This document shows, piece by piece, positions 16,954 through 27,158 of a stretch of 64,000 nucleotides of DNA; the first letter of the stretch is position 1, and the number at the start of each line of letters is the position of its first letter. Made by a program: the position numbers and the translations under genes. The DNA is taken from assembly GCF_943181415.1 (NCBI RefSeq), contig NZ_CALPBZ010000002.1, positions 530,130 to 594,129 of the forward strand, read 5' to 3'. Below the pieces are notes generated by a model. The model was given only the letters and a program-made list of their open reading frames with translations, did no database searches and was not told the DNA's origin. Origin of the DNA: Microbacterium sp. Marseille-Q6648 (GTDB lineage Bacteria > Actinomycetota > Actinomycetes > Actinomycetales > Microbacteriaceae).

Positions 16954-17535
16954 ATGACCACTGCCATCGATCGCACCGCCGACACCGACGCACCGATCCT
17001 CGACGTCCTCGCCGAGCGCTGGAGCACCCGGATCTTCGACGCGCACGCGCCCATCGACGAGAGCGCCCTCGCGAGCGCCCTCGAAGCCGCCCGCTGGACG
17101 CCCACCGCGGCGAACCTGCAGCCGTGGCGCCTCATCGTCGCCCGCCGCGGCACGGACCAGCACGCGCGCATCGTCGAGACCCTCGCCGGCTTCAACAGCG
17201 CGTGGGCCGGTGACGCCGCCGTGCTCGTGGTCTTCATCGCCGAGACCGAGCGCGACGGCCAGACGCTGGACTGGGCCGTGTACGACACCGGCCAGGTCGC
17301 CGCGCACTTCACGATCCAGGCGCACGCGAACGGACTGTCGACGCACCAGATGGGCGGCTTCGACCGTGCCGCTCTGTCCCAGGCGTTCGAGCTGGCGCCC
17401 GAGCTCACGCCGGTGACCATCGCCGCGGTCGGCGAGCTGGGCGACATCCGCGCGGCCTCGGACGAGCTGCAGGCGCGCGAGAACGCCCCTCGCACCCGCC
17501 GCTCCCTCGACGAGTCGGTGCTCGTCGACGCGTGA
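16954..17535 (+). CDS. Nitroreductase-family FMN oxidoreductase
   Basis: A 193-residue FMN-dependent reductase. RWSTRIFDAHAPIDESALASALEAARWTPTAANLQPWRLIV is the typical N-terminal FMN-binding segment (shown here by its key parts Arg-Ser-x-Arg and Ser/Thr-x-x-Asn-x-Gln-Pro-Trp). GGFDR and the C-terminal AVGELGD match the flavin-binding ends of the family. Substrates range from quinones to nitroaromatics; none can be assigned. The start at ATG 16954 has a GGGAG site 7 nt upstream; an in-frame ATG at 16876 lies within the inverted repeat and has no such site. Confidence 0.87.
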   Translation: MTTAIDRTADTDAPILDVLAERWSTRIFDAHAPIDESALASALEAARWTPTAANLQPWRLIVARRGTDQHARIVETLAGFNSAWAGDAAVLVVFIAETERDGQTLDWAVYDTGQVAAHFTIQAHANGLSTHQMGGFDRAALSQAFELAPELTPVTIAAVGELGDIRAASDELQARENAPRTRRSLDESVLVDA

Positions 17536-17759
17536 TCTCGAGCCGGCGGCGGGGCCGAGCGCGCCGCCGCCGGCCGTCTGGCGGTGCGTCCCCGACCGTC
17601 AGGCCCAGTGACGCGTGCGCACGCGTCACGCTTTGCCCCGCGACACGCCGTCTCCCGGGGGCGCGTGCGCACGCGTCACCGCTCGCTCGGGAGTAGCGTG
17701 CGCGGGCGGATCCCGCAACCGCGACCCGCACGGACCCGGCGGCGTGCTTAGGTGAGTGC
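17536..17759. repeat. Intergenic TGCGCA repeat, two copies (family B)
   Basis: No gene is visible in this 224-nt gap. It holds a perfect 22-bp palindrome at 17608-17629 whose half-site is GTGACGCGTGC, and a second copy at 17661-17679 sharing GCGTGCGCACGCGTCAC. The same core, GCGTGCGCAC, recurs at 54181-54390 and 59735-59900. The gap lies between two codirectional genes (nitroreductase and PKS). Confidence 0.8.
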
Positions 17760-18881
17760 ATGACCGCGCGCATCCTGTCGATCGGCACCGCCGTTCCCGC
17801 CACGATCGTGTCGCAGGAGCGCGTGCGGGACTTCTTCGCCGGGCAGCCGGGCGTCGATCGGCTGACGCAGCGCCTGGTCCACGCGGCGTTCGACGCCGCG
17901 GCCATCGACCGCCGCCACACGGTGCTGACCCAGCTCGCCGACCCTGCGGCGACCCCCGCTCCCCTGCGCGACGGGGCAACCGGCCCGTCCTTCGTCGACG
18001 GCACAGCCCTGCTCGAGCCCACCACCGGCGCACGTAACGACCTGTACACCGCGCTCGCCCCGGGTCTGACGGCCGAGGCCGCGCGCGCAGCGCTGCGAGA
18101 CGCGGGCGTCGCGGCATCCGAAGTGACGCATGTCGTCACCGTCTCGTGCACCGGGTTCTTCGCCCCGGGCCCCGACTACCGACTGGTTCGCGACCTCGAC
18201 CTGCCCCCCACCGTGGAGCGTTACCACCTGGGATTCATCGGCTGCGCCGCGGCGATGCCGGGGCTGCGTCTGGCCGCCCGCCTCACAGACGCGCAGCCCG
18301 ACGCCGTCGTGCTCGTCGCCTGCACCGAGCTGTGCACGTTGCACGTGTGCGGATCCAGCGACCCGCAGCAGATCGTCGCGTCGTCGGTCTTCGCCGACGG
18401 CGCCGCCGCCGCGGTGGTCACCGCGCGCTCCGATCGCCCCGGCCTCGACCTCGAACGGTTCGCCACGGCTGTGACCGGCGAGGGCGAGGAGGACATGGTG
18501 TGGACGATCGGCGACCACGGCTTCGAGATGACCCTCTCGGCCGAAGTGCCGCGCATCGTCGGACGGGAGATCCGCGGCGCCGTCGACGCCTTCCTCGCCG
18601 CAGAGGACGCGCCCGACGTCTGGGCGGTGCATCCCGGCGGCCGCAGCGTCCTCGACCGCGTCGAGGCGGGACTCGGACTCGACCCGGCGGCGTTGGCGGC
18701 CTCGCGCGCCGTGCTGCGCGACTACGGCAACATGTCGAGCGCCACGATCCTGTTCATCCTGCAGGCGATGCTCCACGACGACGCGATCGCGGACGGCAGC
18801 CGCATCGCGGGTCTCGCGTTCGGGCCGGGACTGACGGTGGAGTCGGCGCTGATGACGAAGCGCGCGGCGGTCGCGGGGTGA
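17760..18881 (+). CDS. Type III polyketide synthase (chalcone/stilbene synthase family)
   Basis: A 373-residue homodimeric-type ketosynthase that would extend an acyl-CoA starter with malonyl-CoA and cyclise the chain. The catalytic triad is visible: Cys162 (LGFIGCAAAM), His291 (WAVHPGGRS) and Asn324 (YGNMSSATI). GFGPG is present as AFGPGLTVE. The gene order PKS-methyltransferase-flavin hydroxylase matches the srsA-srsB-srsC cassette that makes alkylresorcinols and their quinones in Streptomyces griseus, so a phenolic lipid is the likely product. The start ATG follows a TTAGGT-like box by 6 nt. Its stop overlaps the methyltransferase start. Confidence 0.92.
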   Translation: MTARILSIGTAVPATIVSQERVRDFFAGQPGVDRLTQRLVHAAFDAAAIDRRHTVLTQLADPAATPAPLRDGATGPSFVDGTALLEPTTGARNDLYTALAPGLTAEAARAALRDAGVAASEVTHVVTVSCTGFFAPGPDYRLVRDLDLPPTVERYHLGFIGCAAAMPGLRLAARLTDAQPDAVVLVACTELCTLHVCGSSDPQQIVASSVFADGAAAAVVTARSDRPGLDLERFATAVTGEGEEDMVWTIGDHGFEMTLSAEVPRIVGREIRGAVDAFLAAEDAPDVWAVHPGGRSVLDRVEAGLGLDPAALAASRAVLRDYGNMSSATILFILQAMLHDDAIADGSRIAGLAFGPGLTVESALMTKRAAVAG

Positions 18882-19711
18882 ACGGCACCGGCGTCGGCGA
18901 CCCCCGGCGACCGGGCTCCGGCCCGCGCCCGGCTACCGGCCCGCGCTCGAGCCTCGGTACCCGCCCCGGCATCAGCCCGCGCCCGGGTACCGAGGCACGA
19001 GCGGGCACCGGGCGGCGCGCCGGGCTCTCCGCCCGGGACGAGGGCCTGCGCGAGCTCATGGACGACCCGGACTGCGATCCCGAACGGCTGCGCGCCACGC
19101 TGGAGCGCTTCGACCTCGTCAACCGCCTCGTCGCAGGGTGGGGCACGGTCTACCGAAGGCGGCTGCGACCGTTCCTCACCGGCCTCGGACGCCCCGCCAG
19201 GGTGCTCGACATCGGTGCGGGAGGCGGCGACCTGGTCGCGCGGCTGGCCGGCTGGAGCGCCGCCGACGGCCTCTCGGTGCAGTGGACGGGAGCGGAGCCG
19301 GATCCCCGCGCGCTCCAGGTCGCCGCGGCCCGGGATGTCCCGCCGAACGTGGAGTTCGTGCGCGCCGACGCGCGCACGCTCGTCGACGCCGGGGAGCACT
19401 TCGACGTCGTCCTGTCGAACCACGTGCTGCACCACCTCACGGACGACGAACTGGCCGACTTCGCCGAGACCACCGCGCTGGCGGCGACCGGTCTCGTGCT
19501 GCACGGCGACATCGCCCGCGGCCGGCTCGCGTACGGCCTCTACGCCGTCGGGATCACGCCCTTCGCCCCCGGCACGTTCCTGCGTACGGACGGACTGCGC
19601 TCGATCCGGCGAAGCTACCGGCCCGACGAGCTGTCTCGCGCGCTCGGTGCCGGGTGGCGGGTCGAGACTCCGGCGCCGTTCCGTCTTCTGGCCGTGAGAT
19701 CCCGTGCCTGA
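18878..19711 (+). CDS. SAM-dependent methyltransferase of the PKS cassette
   Basis: A 277-residue class I methyltransferase. VLDIGAGGGDLVARL (residues about 110-124) is motif I, and FDVVLSNHVLHHLTDDE is motif IV with the post-motif helix. The first 50 residues after the GTG start are a Gly/Pro/Arg/Thr-rich low-complexity stretch with degenerate repeats of the type RPGxGPRP; the conserved fold begins near residue 50, so part of this tail may be disordered. GTG 18878 overlaps the PKS stop (GTGA). By analogy to SrsB it would O- or C-methylate the resorcinol or its hydroxylated form. Confidence 0.87.
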   Translation: MNGTGVGDPRRPGSGPRPATGPRSSLGTRPGISPRPGTEARAGTGRRAGLSARDEGLRELMDDPDCDPERLRATLERFDLVNRLVAGWGTVYRRRLRPFLTGLGRPARVLDIGAGGGDLVARLAGWSAADGLSVQWTGAEPDPRALQVAAARDVPPNVEFVRADARTLVDAGEHFDVVLSNHVLHHLTDDELADFAETTALAATGLVLHGDIARGRLAYGLYAVGITPFAPGTFLRTDGLRSIRRSYRPDELSRALGAGWRVETPAPFRLLAVRSRA

Positions 19712-21014
19712 CGTCATCGTCGTGGGGGCGGGTCCGGTGGGCCTGCTGCTGGCCGGCGAGCTGGCCCGTCGAGGTGTGCACGTCGAGGTGTTCGAGCGCC
19801 GGCCCGCCGCCGGTGCCGGGAGTCGCGCGATCGGCATCCATTCGGCCACCCTCGCCGCGCTGGAGGGCGCCGGGCTGACCGACGAACTGCTCGACGGCGC
19901 CGTGCGGGTGGATCGAGGGATCGCCCGCGCGCGCGGCCGTACCCTCGGTGTGGTCCGCTTCGACCGGCTCGGCAGCCGCTTCCCGTTCGTCGCGACACGT
20001 CCGCAGGCCGACACCGAGCGCATCCTCGCCACTCGTGCCCCCGTCCCGCTCCGCGGAGCGCAGGTCTCGGCACTGCTGCCCCGGCGGGATCGCGTGCGCG
20101 TGCGCTACGCGGTCGGCGGGCGACCGGTCGAGACCGAGGCGGCGCTCGTCGTCGTGGCCACGGGCGGCGGCGGGCGCGACCTCGTCTACCGGCCCGGCGC
20201 GCTGCGGCGCACGATCTACCCCGATCGGTACGTGATGACGGATGCCGCGGCCACGCCCGACGCCGACCCGACCGTCGCGGTGGTCGACCTCGATCCGTCA
20301 GGGGTGCTCGAGTCGTTCCCCCTGCCGGGCGGTCTGCGACGCTTCGTCGCGTGGGACGGGTTCGCCGGAGCGGACGCGGCCGGCGCGAAGACCGGGTGGA
20401 ATCCGGGCGGCAGCGACGTGGCCGAGGCGGACCGCGGGATGACCGGGGCGGGCGCCGGCACGGCTGAGGCGGACCGCGGGATGCCCGACGCCGGCAGCGG
20501 CATGTCCGGCGCGGGCGGATGGGCAGCCGGTGCTGCGACAGAGGGGGGCGGGCCGACGCCGGCCGAGCGGCTGCGGTCGGCCGTCGCCGCGCGGGGGGAT
20601 GCCGCGGCGGACGGCATCGTGGACGCGACCACGTTCGGGGTGCGCCGCATCGTGGCCCCGCGGATGCGGCGGGGCCGAGTCGCCGTCGTCGGCGACGCCG
20701 CGCACGAGGTGAGCCCGATCGGCGGCCAAGGGATGAACCTCGGCCTGCTCGACGCCGTGACGCTCGCCCCCTTGCTGGCGCAGTGGGTCCACAGCGGGGT
20801 CGAGCCGACCGCGGCGCTCGATCACTGGGAGTATCGCCGCGTGACGTCGGCGCGCACCGCAGCCGGCATGGCCGCGTTCAACACCCGGCTCGGTCGACCT
20901 TTTCCAGGAGCGTCCGCCGGCGCGCGAGAGGCGCTGGTCCGCGCGATGCTCGGCCCCCTGACCGGACCGCTGTTCGCGCGCGCCTACGCGATGGGTTTCG
21001 ACCGCGACGCCTGA
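19704..21014 (+). CDS. FAD-dependent monooxygenase (aromatic hydroxylase type)
   Basis: A 436-residue flavoprotein. It opens with the FAD dinucleotide motif VGAGPVGLLLAGELARRG, has the DG-type region around residue 150 and the GD motif GDAAHEVSPIGGQGMNLGLLDA near residue 330. Between them, at about residues 232-285, lies a Gly/Ala-rich insertion with an internal duplication (AEADRGMTGAGAG then AEADRGMPDAGSG) that most relatives lack. It overlaps the methyltransferase stop by 8 nt. By analogy to SrsC it would hydroxylate the phenolic ring, allowing oxidation to a quinone. Confidence 0.87.
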   Translation: MPDVIVVGAGPVGLLLAGELARRGVHVEVFERRPAAGAGSRAIGIHSATLAALEGAGLTDELLDGAVRVDRGIARARGRTLGVVRFDRLGSRFPFVATRPQADTERILATRAPVPLRGAQVSALLPRRDRVRVRYAVGGRPVETEAALVVVATGGGGRDLVYRPGALRRTIYPDRYVMTDAAATPDADPTVAVVDLDPSGVLESFPLPGGLRRFVAWDGFAGADAAGAKTGWNPGGSDVAEADRGMTGAGAGTAEADRGMPDAGSGMSGAGGWAAGAATEGGGPTPAERLRSAVAARGDAAADGIVDATTFGVRRIVAPRMRRGRVAVVGDAAHEVSPIGGQGMNLGLLDAVTLAPLLAQWVHSGVEPTAALDHWEYRRVTSARTAAGMAAFNTRLGRPFPGASAGAREALVRAMLGPLTGPLFARAYAMGFDRDA

Positions 21015-21057
21015 TCGCCGTCGGCGCGCTGCCACGCCGGCATCCGCCCGCTCGACC

Positions 21058-21119
21058 GCCGTCCAGATCACGTGACGTGGCCGGCGCGCTCCCGGGCCAG
21101 CCGTCCAGATCACGTGATC
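21058..21119. repeat. Repeat pair in convergent gap, GCCGTCCAGATCACGTGA (family D)
   Basis: The 18-mer occurs at 21058-21075 and 21100-21117, 42 nt apart. The second copy is extended to the perfect palindrome GATCACGTGATC (21108-21119) and includes the TGA stop codon of the UbiA gene on the minus strand. The gap separates two convergent genes; a bidirectional end-of-transcript role is possible. Confidence 0.8.
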
Positions 21120-21955
21120 CGGGCGGAGGTGAGCACCAGCTGCGTAGCGAGCAGCAGCGCAGCGAGCATCGCCAGACGGAACAGCGCGCGCGAGGGTGGC
21201 CGCACGAGCGCGAGCACCAGCGCCGCCGCCGCCACGGCAGCGACGGCGACGAAGAAGACCCAAGCGACGGCGGAGGGTGCGCCCGGATCCGGGCCGACGA
21301 GCACCGCGACGGCGCCGGTCATGATCGCGACGACGGCCACCGCAGCCGACACGCGGGCTCCGAGCCGATGGGGCAGACCCCGGATGCCGGTGCGGGCGTC
21401 GTCGGCAAGATCCGGCAGCACGTTGGTGAGATGAACCGCGGCGCCCAGCGCCGCCCCTGCGGCGCTCGCCCACAGCGGAGCCATCGCGGGCGACGGGGCC
21501 GACAGCGTGGCGAGCGGCGGCAGGAGCCCGAAGCTCACGAGGAACGGCACGACCGACCACACCGTGGCCTTGAGCCCCGCGTTGTAGGCCCAGGCGGACG
21601 CCAGCGCGAGGGCGTGCGCGAGAAGCATCCCGACCCCGAGCAGCGCAGACAGCAGCAGCGCGACGCCCGCCGCCGCGCCCGCCGCCACCCAGGCGGAACG
21701 GACCGAGGCGTCGCCTCGGGCGAGGGGCTTGTCGGTTCGACCGACAGCCCGGTCCCGGGCCACATCGATCGCGTCGTTCGAGATGCCGACCGACACCTGC
21801 CCGGCGAAGACGGCGAGCGCGAGCACGGCCAAACGCCACGGCTCGAGACCCACCGCGATTCCGAGCGTGAACGAGAGTCCCGTCACCACGAGCGTGGGCC
21901 CGGGGTGCGTCGACGCCCACAGGGCGCCCGCCACCCGGGCCCAGGTCCTGTTCAT
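21110..21955 (-). CDS. UbiA-family prenyltransferase
   Basis: A 281-residue membrane protein with about eight helices. The first Asp-rich motif NDAIDVARDRAVGRTDKPLARG (NDxxDxxxD) and the second NVLPDLADDARTGIRGLP both bind Mg-diphosphate, as in UbiA, MenA and phytol transferases. The family transfers isoprenoid chains to aromatic acceptors. It converges on the PKS-methyltransferase-hydroxylase operon, so it may prenylate that product, or it may serve menaquinone or another quinone on its own. ATG 21955 is chosen; the stop codon falls in a repeat. Confidence 0.88.
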   Translation of the reverse strand: MNRTWARVAGALWASTHPGPTLVVTGLSFTLGIAVGLEPWRLAVLALAVFAGQVSVGISNDAIDVARDRAVGRTDKPLARGDASVRSAWVAAGAAAGVALLLSALLGVGMLLAHALALASAWAYNAGLKATVWSVVPFLVSFGLLPPLATLSAPSPAMAPLWASAAGAALGAAVHLTNVLPDLADDARTGIRGLPHRLGARVSAAVAVVAIMTGAVAVLVGPDPGAPSAVAWVFFVAVAAVAAAALVLALVRPPSRALFRLAMLAALLLATQLVLTSARIT

Positions 21956-21981
21956 CACGCTCGATCGTCGCACACGGCGAT

Positions 21982-24192
<2,211 letters not shown>

Positions 24193-24223
24193 TCTTCTCC
24201 CCGTGGTCGTTCGCCCGTTCAAA

Positions 24224-24271
24224 CTTGAGTCGAGCAGGCTCAACTTTACCACCGCTGCGCAGGAGCGACAA
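24224..24271 (-). promoter_or_regulatory. clpB promoter with HspR-binding HAIR element
   Basis: On the minus strand TTGTCG (24266-24271), 17 nt, then TAAAGT (24243-24248) form a -35/-10 pair. Directly downstream lies CTTGAGT-N7-GCTCAAC (24224-24244, plus-strand reading), close to the HAIR consensus CTTGAGT-N7-ACTCAAG. The same variant, with GCTCAAC, occurs before dnaK. The leader to the ATG is about 45 nt. Confidence 0.85.
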
Positions 24272-24315
24272 CAGGGCCCACGGACCCGAGGCCGTGCGGA
24301 GCGAGCGCGGGGCCG

Positions 24316-25335
24316 TCAGGCGACGGGTTCGAGCACCTGGGCCGCCGGAGTCGACGGGGTGGACGCCGCGGCATCCGTCATCTCGACCGTGCAGCAGAAC
24401 CGGGTGCGGTACGCGGTGGGCGTGATGCCGAGTACGCGGGCGAAGTTCTGGCGCAGGACGGCGGCCGACCCGAAGCCCGCCTCGTAGGCGATGCGATCAA
24501 GTCCGAGGTCGGTGGATTCGAGCAGTCGCTGGGCGTGGAGGATCCGCTGGCGTGCGAGCCACGCGGCAGGCGTGGTGCCGAAGTCGGCTTTGAACCGGCG
24601 GGCGAACGTGCGGGGCGACATATGCGCCTTCGCCGCGAGCTGGTCGACCGTGAGGTCTTCACGCAGATGGGCGACCATCCAGTCGGTCACCGGTGCGAGC
24701 GAGTGGGACGCCGACACCGGCAGGGGGCTGTCGATGAACTGGGCCTGCCCGCCGTCGCGTTGCGGGGCGACCACCATGCGGCGGGCGATGCGATTGGCCG
24801 CCTCGGCGCCGAGCTCCTGACGGAGCAGGTGCAGGCACGCGTCGAGTCCGGCCGCCGTGCCGGCGCTGGTGATGATGCGGCCGTCCTGGACGTACAGCAC
24901 ATCGGGATCGACCTCGATCTGCGGGTACATCTGCTGCATCGTCTCGGCGTACATCCAGTGAGTCGTCGCCCGACGGCCGTCCAGCACCCCCGCCGCCGCC
25001 ACGACGAATGCTCCGCTGCACACCGTCAGCACCCAGGCGCCCCGGTCGACCGCGCGACGCACGACGTCGGCGACCCGCCGGTCGACGCTGGTCCAGCTCG
25101 AACGCGGAACGGGCGTGACGACGACCAGGTCCGCCTCGTCGGCGAAGGCGAGGTCGTCGTCGACGTTGATCGAGAACGAGATGTTGCTCGCGACCGCGCC
25201 CGGCTCGGGCGTCACGATGCGGAAGTCGAAGTTCTGGATGCCGTCGCTGGAGCGATCGAGGCCGAACGCCTCGCACGCGAGGCCGAACTCGAACGGAGCG
25301 AAACCGGGCTGGACGATGACGGCGACGGTCTTCAT
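24316..25335 (-). CDS. GlxA-type transcriptional regulator (DJ-1/PfpI domain + AraC HTH)
   Basis: A 339-residue regulator. The N-terminal class-I glutamine amidotransferase-like domain (KTVAVIVQPGFAPFEFGLACEAF; nucleophile-elbow position VLTVCSGAFVVAAAG) is followed by an AraC HTH pair from about residue 220 (LAAKAHMSPRTFARRFKADFGTTPAAWL and DRIAYEAGFGSAAVLRQNF). Such proteins activate catabolic or efflux genes in response to small molecules. The start ATG at 25335 has a GAGGAGG site. It diverges from a 35-codon ORF; the gap has TGCCA-containing inverted repeats that could be its operator. Confidence 0.9.
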   Translation of the reverse strand: MKTVAVIVQPGFAPFEFGLACEAFGLDRSSDGIQNFDFRIVTPEPGAVASNISFSINVDDDLAFADEADLVVVTPVPRSSWTSVDRRVADVVRRAVDRGAWVLTVCSGAFVVAAAGVLDGRRATTHWMYAETMQQMYPQIEVDPDVLYVQDGRIITSAGTAAGLDACLHLLRQELGAEAANRIARRMVVAPQRDGGQAQFIDSPLPVSASHSLAPVTDWMVAHLREDLTVDQLAAKAHMSPRTFARRFKADFGTTPAAWLARQRILHAQRLLESTDLGLDRIAYEAGFGSAAVLRQNFARVLGITPTAYRTRFCCTVEMTDAAASTPSTPAAQVLEPVA

Positions 25336-25424
25336 GGGAGCCTCCTCGCGACTGGCAGGAATCTGCCGAACCGTGACCATCCTGCCACTCGTGGCAGTCG
25401 GAGCGCAAGCGTAGCGTTCCTGCC
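25336..25424. promoter_or_regulatory. Divergent regulatory gap with CTGCCAC-TC-GTGGCAG palindrome
   Basis: A perfect palindrome, CTGCCACTCGTGGCAG, lies at 25382-25397, and a second pair CTGGCAG/CTGCC at 25352-25366. The small downstream gene has its -10 box TAGCGT at 25412-25417. The repeated TGCCA half-sites between an AraC-type gene and a divergent gene are the expected layout for the operator of that regulator. Confidence 0.5.
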
Positions 25425-25532
25425 ATGTTGACGCTCATCCTCTTCGCCGCCCTCGGCGTCGCCGGCCTCATCGGCGCGCTCGTCACCGTCGCCCGCGACG
25501 GCTACCGCCAGACCCCCACCCGCCACCCGTGA
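25425..25532 (+). CDS. Small membrane protein, 35 residues
   Basis: MLTLILFAALGVAGLIGALV is a hydrophobic helix, followed by the polar tail VARDGYRQTPTRHP. The ATG sits 7 nt after a TAGCGT -10 box (25412-25417), which gives a leaderless transcript and independent support that the ORF is real. Function unknown. It is divergent from the GlxA-type regulator, so it may be that regulator's target. Confidence 0.65.
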   Translation: MLTLILFAALGVAGLIGALVTVARDGYRQTPTRHP

Positions 25533-25550
25533 CGACGCCCGCCCGTCGGG

Positions 25551-25771
25551 GGATCACAACTCCTGCACCTCTGCCGTCGGCTGAGGGGTGACCGGATCAC
25601 AACTCCTGCACCTCTGGTCGACGAACCGAGCCGCAGCCCCGGAAAACCGCGGAATCGCGGCACCCCAGGACCTCGAACCGCAGAAAGCTGCAGGAGTTGT
25701 GATCCTCAACGCCGGGTCAGCTGCAGGAGTTGTGATCCTCAACGCCGGGTCAGCTGCAGGAGTTGTGATCC
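25551..25771. repeat. Dispersed 17-mer repeat, five copies (family A, locus 1)
   Basis: GGATCACAACTCCTGCA occurs in forward orientation at 25551-25567 and 25594-25610, both followed by CCTCTG. It occurs in reverse (TGCAGGAGTTGTGATCC) at 25689-25705, 25722-25738 and 25755-25771. The three reverse copies form a 33-bp tandem repeat. The forward and reverse blocks are separated by about 78 nt, so long stems could form. No gene is visible in this gap, which separates a small plus-strand gene from a minus-strand glycosyltransferase (convergent). Exact copies occur again at 52276-52438. Confidence 0.95.
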
Positions 25772-25782
25772 TCCACGCCGGG

Positions 25783-27153
25783 TCAGAGCACGCGGCGGTA
25801 CACCTCGAGCATCGCCGCGGTCCGCGACGACTGCCGGAACCGCGTGCGCAGCGTCGGGTCGGGGGTCGGCGCGGTCCCCTCCGCCACGCGCGACGCCACG
25901 CACCGCAGCGCCGCCGCGAGCGCATCGACCGAGGCGTCTTCGACGCGCCACACCCCCGCGCCGAGCTCCTCGGCGATGTCGGGGTCCGAGACGACCGACG
26001 GGGTTCCCAGGGCGCCGGCCTCGAACACCGTCATCCCCTGCGTCTCGAAGCCGATCGAGGTCTGCACCAGCGCGTCGGCGGCGGCGATCCGCCGCAGCGT
26101 CTCGGGGTACGGGAGGCGCCCCGCGAACGTCACCGTGGCGGCCGCGCGGTGCCGGCCGAGCAGCCGTCGCGCCGCACCGAGCTGCGCACCGCCGCCGATG
26201 ACCTCGACGTCTGCCACCACGCCCGAGACAGCCAGCGCCTCGAGGAAGGGCAGCAGCCGCTTCTCGGGACTCATCCGTCCGCTCCAGACCAGGCGCGGCG
26301 GGCCGGGCGGTCGCACCTCGGGAGCCGAGGCGAGCGCCGCGTCGAGCAGGTCGTCGTCGATGCCGTTCCACACCACGTCGATCCGGGGCTCGGCCTCGGC
26401 AGCCCCTGCAGCAGAGCGGATGCCGCGACCGCCGCGACCGGGCACCACGCCGTGGTCCTCCAGGCGACGCGCGAAGTGGCTCGAGGGCGCGGTGACCGCA
26501 TCCGAGCGCGCGGCGAAGCCGCGGAGGAAGCCCCACCCGTCGCGCGGACTGCCGGCGCCCCGGCCGGCAACCGCGGCGTCAGCCCCGACACCCGCGGCCG
26601 AATCCCCACCGCGCCCGGCACCTGGAGCGCGGCCGCCGTCCACCGGTGCCCCGGCCCCGGCAACCACCCGGCCCGCCGCCAGCGCTCGGCGCTGCCACAG
26701 GTTCAGCGCGCGCAGCACCAGCCCCGGCAGAGGCGTCGTCGCCTCGATGCCCACATCGACGCGGTTGTGCATCGTGTGCACCACCGGCAGCCCGCGACGG
26801 GCGGCGAAGCGATGCCCGATGAATCCGCCCCAGAAGTCCGCCTGCACGTGCACGAGGTCGACCGGCGGTCGCGAGGCGAGAGCCTCGTCGACCCGGCGGT
26901 CGGCGGCGGCACCCGGCCATGTGAAGGAGTACTCCCGGTCGAAAGTGATGGGCACCGACGGCAGGTCCACGTACGCGGGTCCCGCGGCGGCGCGAGCGGG
27001 AACGGCCGCGCGTGCCCGCTGCCCGTGCAGTGCGGGCGCCACGATCGTGACGGTGTGCCCGGCGCGCTCGAGGTACCGGCGCTGCAGCCTCATCGACACC
27101 TGCGCCCCGCCCAGCGACTCCACGTGCTGGTCGGCGAACATCACGATGTGCAC
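25783..27153 (-). CDS. GT4-family glycosyltransferase with Gly/Ala-rich insert
   Basis: A 456-residue GT-B enzyme. The N-terminal Rossmann domain opens with MHIVMFADQHVESLGGAQ; the C-terminal domain has VWSGRMSPEKRLLPFLEAL and the E-x7-E-like nucleotide-sugar motif FETQGMTVFEAGALGTPSVV. Residues about 155-215 are a Gly/Ala/Pro/Arg-rich low-complexity insertion, probably a disordered loop. It likely transfers a sugar to a lipid, glycan or polysaccharide precursor at the inner membrane face. GTG 27153 starts 5 nt after the stop of the other GT4 gene, so the two form an operon. Confidence 0.87.
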   Translation of the reverse strand: MHIVMFADQHVESLGGAQVSMRLQRRYLERAGHTVTIVAPALHGQRARAAVPARAAAGPAYVDLPSVPITFDREYSFTWPGAAADRRVDEALASRPPVDLVHVQADFWGGFIGHRFAARRGLPVVHTMHNRVDVGIEATTPLPGLVLRALNLWQRRALAAGRVVAGAGAPVDGGRAPGAGRGGDSAAGVGADAAVAGRGAGSPRDGWGFLRGFAARSDAVTAPSSHFARRLEDHGVVPGRGGRGIRSAAGAAEAEPRIDVVWNGIDDDLLDAALASAPEVRPPGPPRLVWSGRMSPEKRLLPFLEALAVSGVVADVEVIGGGAQLGAARRLLGRHRAAATVTFAGRLPYPETLRRIAAADALVQTSIGFETQGMTVFEAGALGTPSVVSDPDIAEELGAGVWRVEDASVDALAAALRCVASRVAEGTAPTPDPTLRTRFRQSSRTAAMLEVYRRVL

Positions 27154-27158
27154 GCGGG

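Noticed and set aside
18146-18877. Extension of the methyltransferase upstream in the same frame
   Set aside because: The open frame continues inside the PKS gene but only as a shadow; GTG 18878 overlapping the PKS stop is the natural start.
25551-25771. CRISPR array or IS end repeats
   Set aside because: Copies are in both orientations with non-spacer-like distances, and no transposase or cas gene is present.
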